Positions 21,469 through 22,172 of a DNA stretch of 22,172 nucleotides are shown here, in pieces. The notes beneath the pieces were generated by a model. It made no database searches. It was not told where the DNA came from and saw only the letters and a program-made list of their open reading frames with translations. The stretch lies in contig UQYI01000028.1 of assembly GCA_900545265.1 (NCBI GenBank), forward strand, positions 1 through 22,172, read 5' to 3'. Position 1 is the stretch's first letter. Each line of letters opens with the position of its first letter. Origin of the DNA: an uncultured Eubacteriales bacterium. GTDB lineage: Bacteria > Bacillota > Clostridia > Christensenellales > CAG-138. Both the position numbers and the translations under genes were made by a program.

Positions 21469-22172
21469 TTATGATATATCCGCACCGGAGGGCTCGGTTT
21501 CCGCCCCTGCCGGCAGCTCCACCGCAATGGTGGTTCCCTTATCTGAGCTCTCCTCTACCCAAACGGAGCCGCCGTGGAGGTCGGCGATCTCCCATACCAG
21601 TGAGAGCCCCAGTCCTGCGCCACCGTATTCCCGGCTGCGAGACTTGTCCACCCGGAAGAAGGGCTGGAAGATACTGCGCTGATACACCTCTGGGATGCCG
21701 CAGCCGGTGTCGGAGACGCGGAGCAGGAGCTTTTCCAACTCCTGAGTGACAGAAACCCGTGCCGAGCCGCCCGGCCGGTTGTACTTGACAGCATTCTCCG
21801 TCAGGTTGAAGATCAGCCGGTAGATCAGTGCATCGCTGCCGGTCATAATGCCGTCGCCCTCCGCCGTCAGCGTGACGCCAAGCTTATCTGAGAGCGGCGC
21901 AAGATCTGTGAAGATCTCCTCGATCATGGGAGCGAGCTGGATCCGCTCGTTCCGCGCCACCTGCCGCAGATTGCTCATCTCCAGCAGTGTCCTGGTCATC
22001 TGTATCAGCCGTTCCGTCTGCTCACGCAAAAGCGTGAGGAACTCCGCCGTCTCCGGTCGCACATCAGGATGCTCCGCGGAAAACAGCTCCAACTGCGCCT
22101 GCATTAGTGCCAGTGGCGTGCGCAGCTCGTGGGCGGCGTTGCCGGTGAACTGCCGCTGGGCGGAAAAGGCGT
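21469..22172 (-). CDS. Sensor histidine kinase, C-terminal part (5' end outside window)
   Basis: The frame is open to the window edge; it enters with A-F-S-A-Q-R-Q-F-T-G-N-A-A-H-E-L-R-T-P-L-A, the H-box with the phospho-accepting His. The HATPase domain follows: N-box LTENAVKYN, G1 box VSDTGCGIP, F-box FQPFFRVDKSRS and G2 box GGAGLGLSLV. It would autophosphorylate and pass phosphate to a response regulator. The sensor domain, membrane helices and any partner gene lie beyond the window. Codon choice is strongly GC-biased (many GCC, CTG, CGC), unlike the other genes here, which suggests acquisition or a junction near 21420. Confidence 0.92.
   Translation of the reverse strand, partial: AFSAQRQFTGNAAHELRTPLALMQAQLELFSAEHPDVRPETAEFLTLLREQTERLIQMTRTLLEMSNLRQVARNERIQLAPMIEEIFTDLAPLSDKLGVTLTAEGDGIMTGSDALIYRLIFNLTENAVKYNRPGGSARVSVTQELEKLLLRVSDTGCGIPEVYQRSIFQPFFRVDKSRSREYGGAGLGLSLVWEIADLHGGSVWVEESSDKGTTIAVELPAGAETEPSGADIS

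Noticed and set aside
18700..21500. Classical integration of an element into the tmRNA with a duplicated 3' end (attL/attR)
   Set aside because: The tmRNA 3' end sequence is not repeated later in the window and no integrase gene is present; the second site could lie outside.
1..22172. CRISPR array
   Set aside because: No regularly spaced short repeats with unique spacers were seen; the only direct repeats are two-copy.

Overview
The window looks like a chromosomal segment from a Gram-positive anaerobe of the class Clostridia. This rests on strong AGGAGG-type ribosome binding sites, the order ruvC-ruvA-ruvB, a pgk-tpiA-gpmI run followed by secG, smpB and ssrA, a DivIVA-like coiled-coil protein, many lipoproteins and a Spo0A-type DNA-binding fragment. 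I cannot name a genus. Nearly all genes use ordinary stops, including TGA, so UGA is not reassigned.

Left part (1-3.9 kb), cell-envelope or secreted proteins: the 3' end of a putative zinc metallopeptidase, a small lipoprotein gene broken by a one-base frameshift, then on the minus strand a two-gene operon of secreted proteins of unknown function (608 aa and 321 aa, one base apart) with its own promoter. Middle left (4.0-6.5 kb): a MarR-type regulator, a cytidylate-kinase-like protein and a MATE efflux pump in one operon behind a near-consensus promoter with a palindrome in its spacer. Then (6.8-9.6 kb) a SAM-dependent methyltransferase gene interrupted by a single in-frame TGA, and a leucine-rich-repeat lipoprotein closed by a strong terminator.

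The core (9.7-18.7 kb) is a long collinear housekeeping block. RuvC, RuvA and RuvB resolve Holliday junctions. A DivIVA-like protein, a six-helix membrane protein and an MBL-fold hydrolase follow. Next come three glycolytic enzymes (pgk, tpiA, gpmI), the SecYEG subunit SecG, and the trans-translation pair SmpB and tmRNA. gapA, eno and rnr, which often accompany these genes in Firmicutes, are absent here.

Right of the tmRNA (18.9-21.4 kb) is an accessory stretch of broken and partial genes: a frameshifted glycine-rich hydrophobic miniprotein, an unknown two-helix membrane protein, a REP-like hairpin, and an NlpC/P60 hydrolase cut off after its catalytic Cys and joined to a Spo0A C-terminal-like fragment. 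It is bracketed by two copies of an imperfect ~55-bp direct repeat, one of which carries a promoter. Just after the right copy the sequence becomes clearly more GC-rich and holds the C-terminal part of a sensor histidine kinase that runs off the window. This looks like an eroded mobile or recombination region at the tmRNA locus, not a complete new system. The three single-base gene interruptions should be checked against reads before they are given biological meaning.
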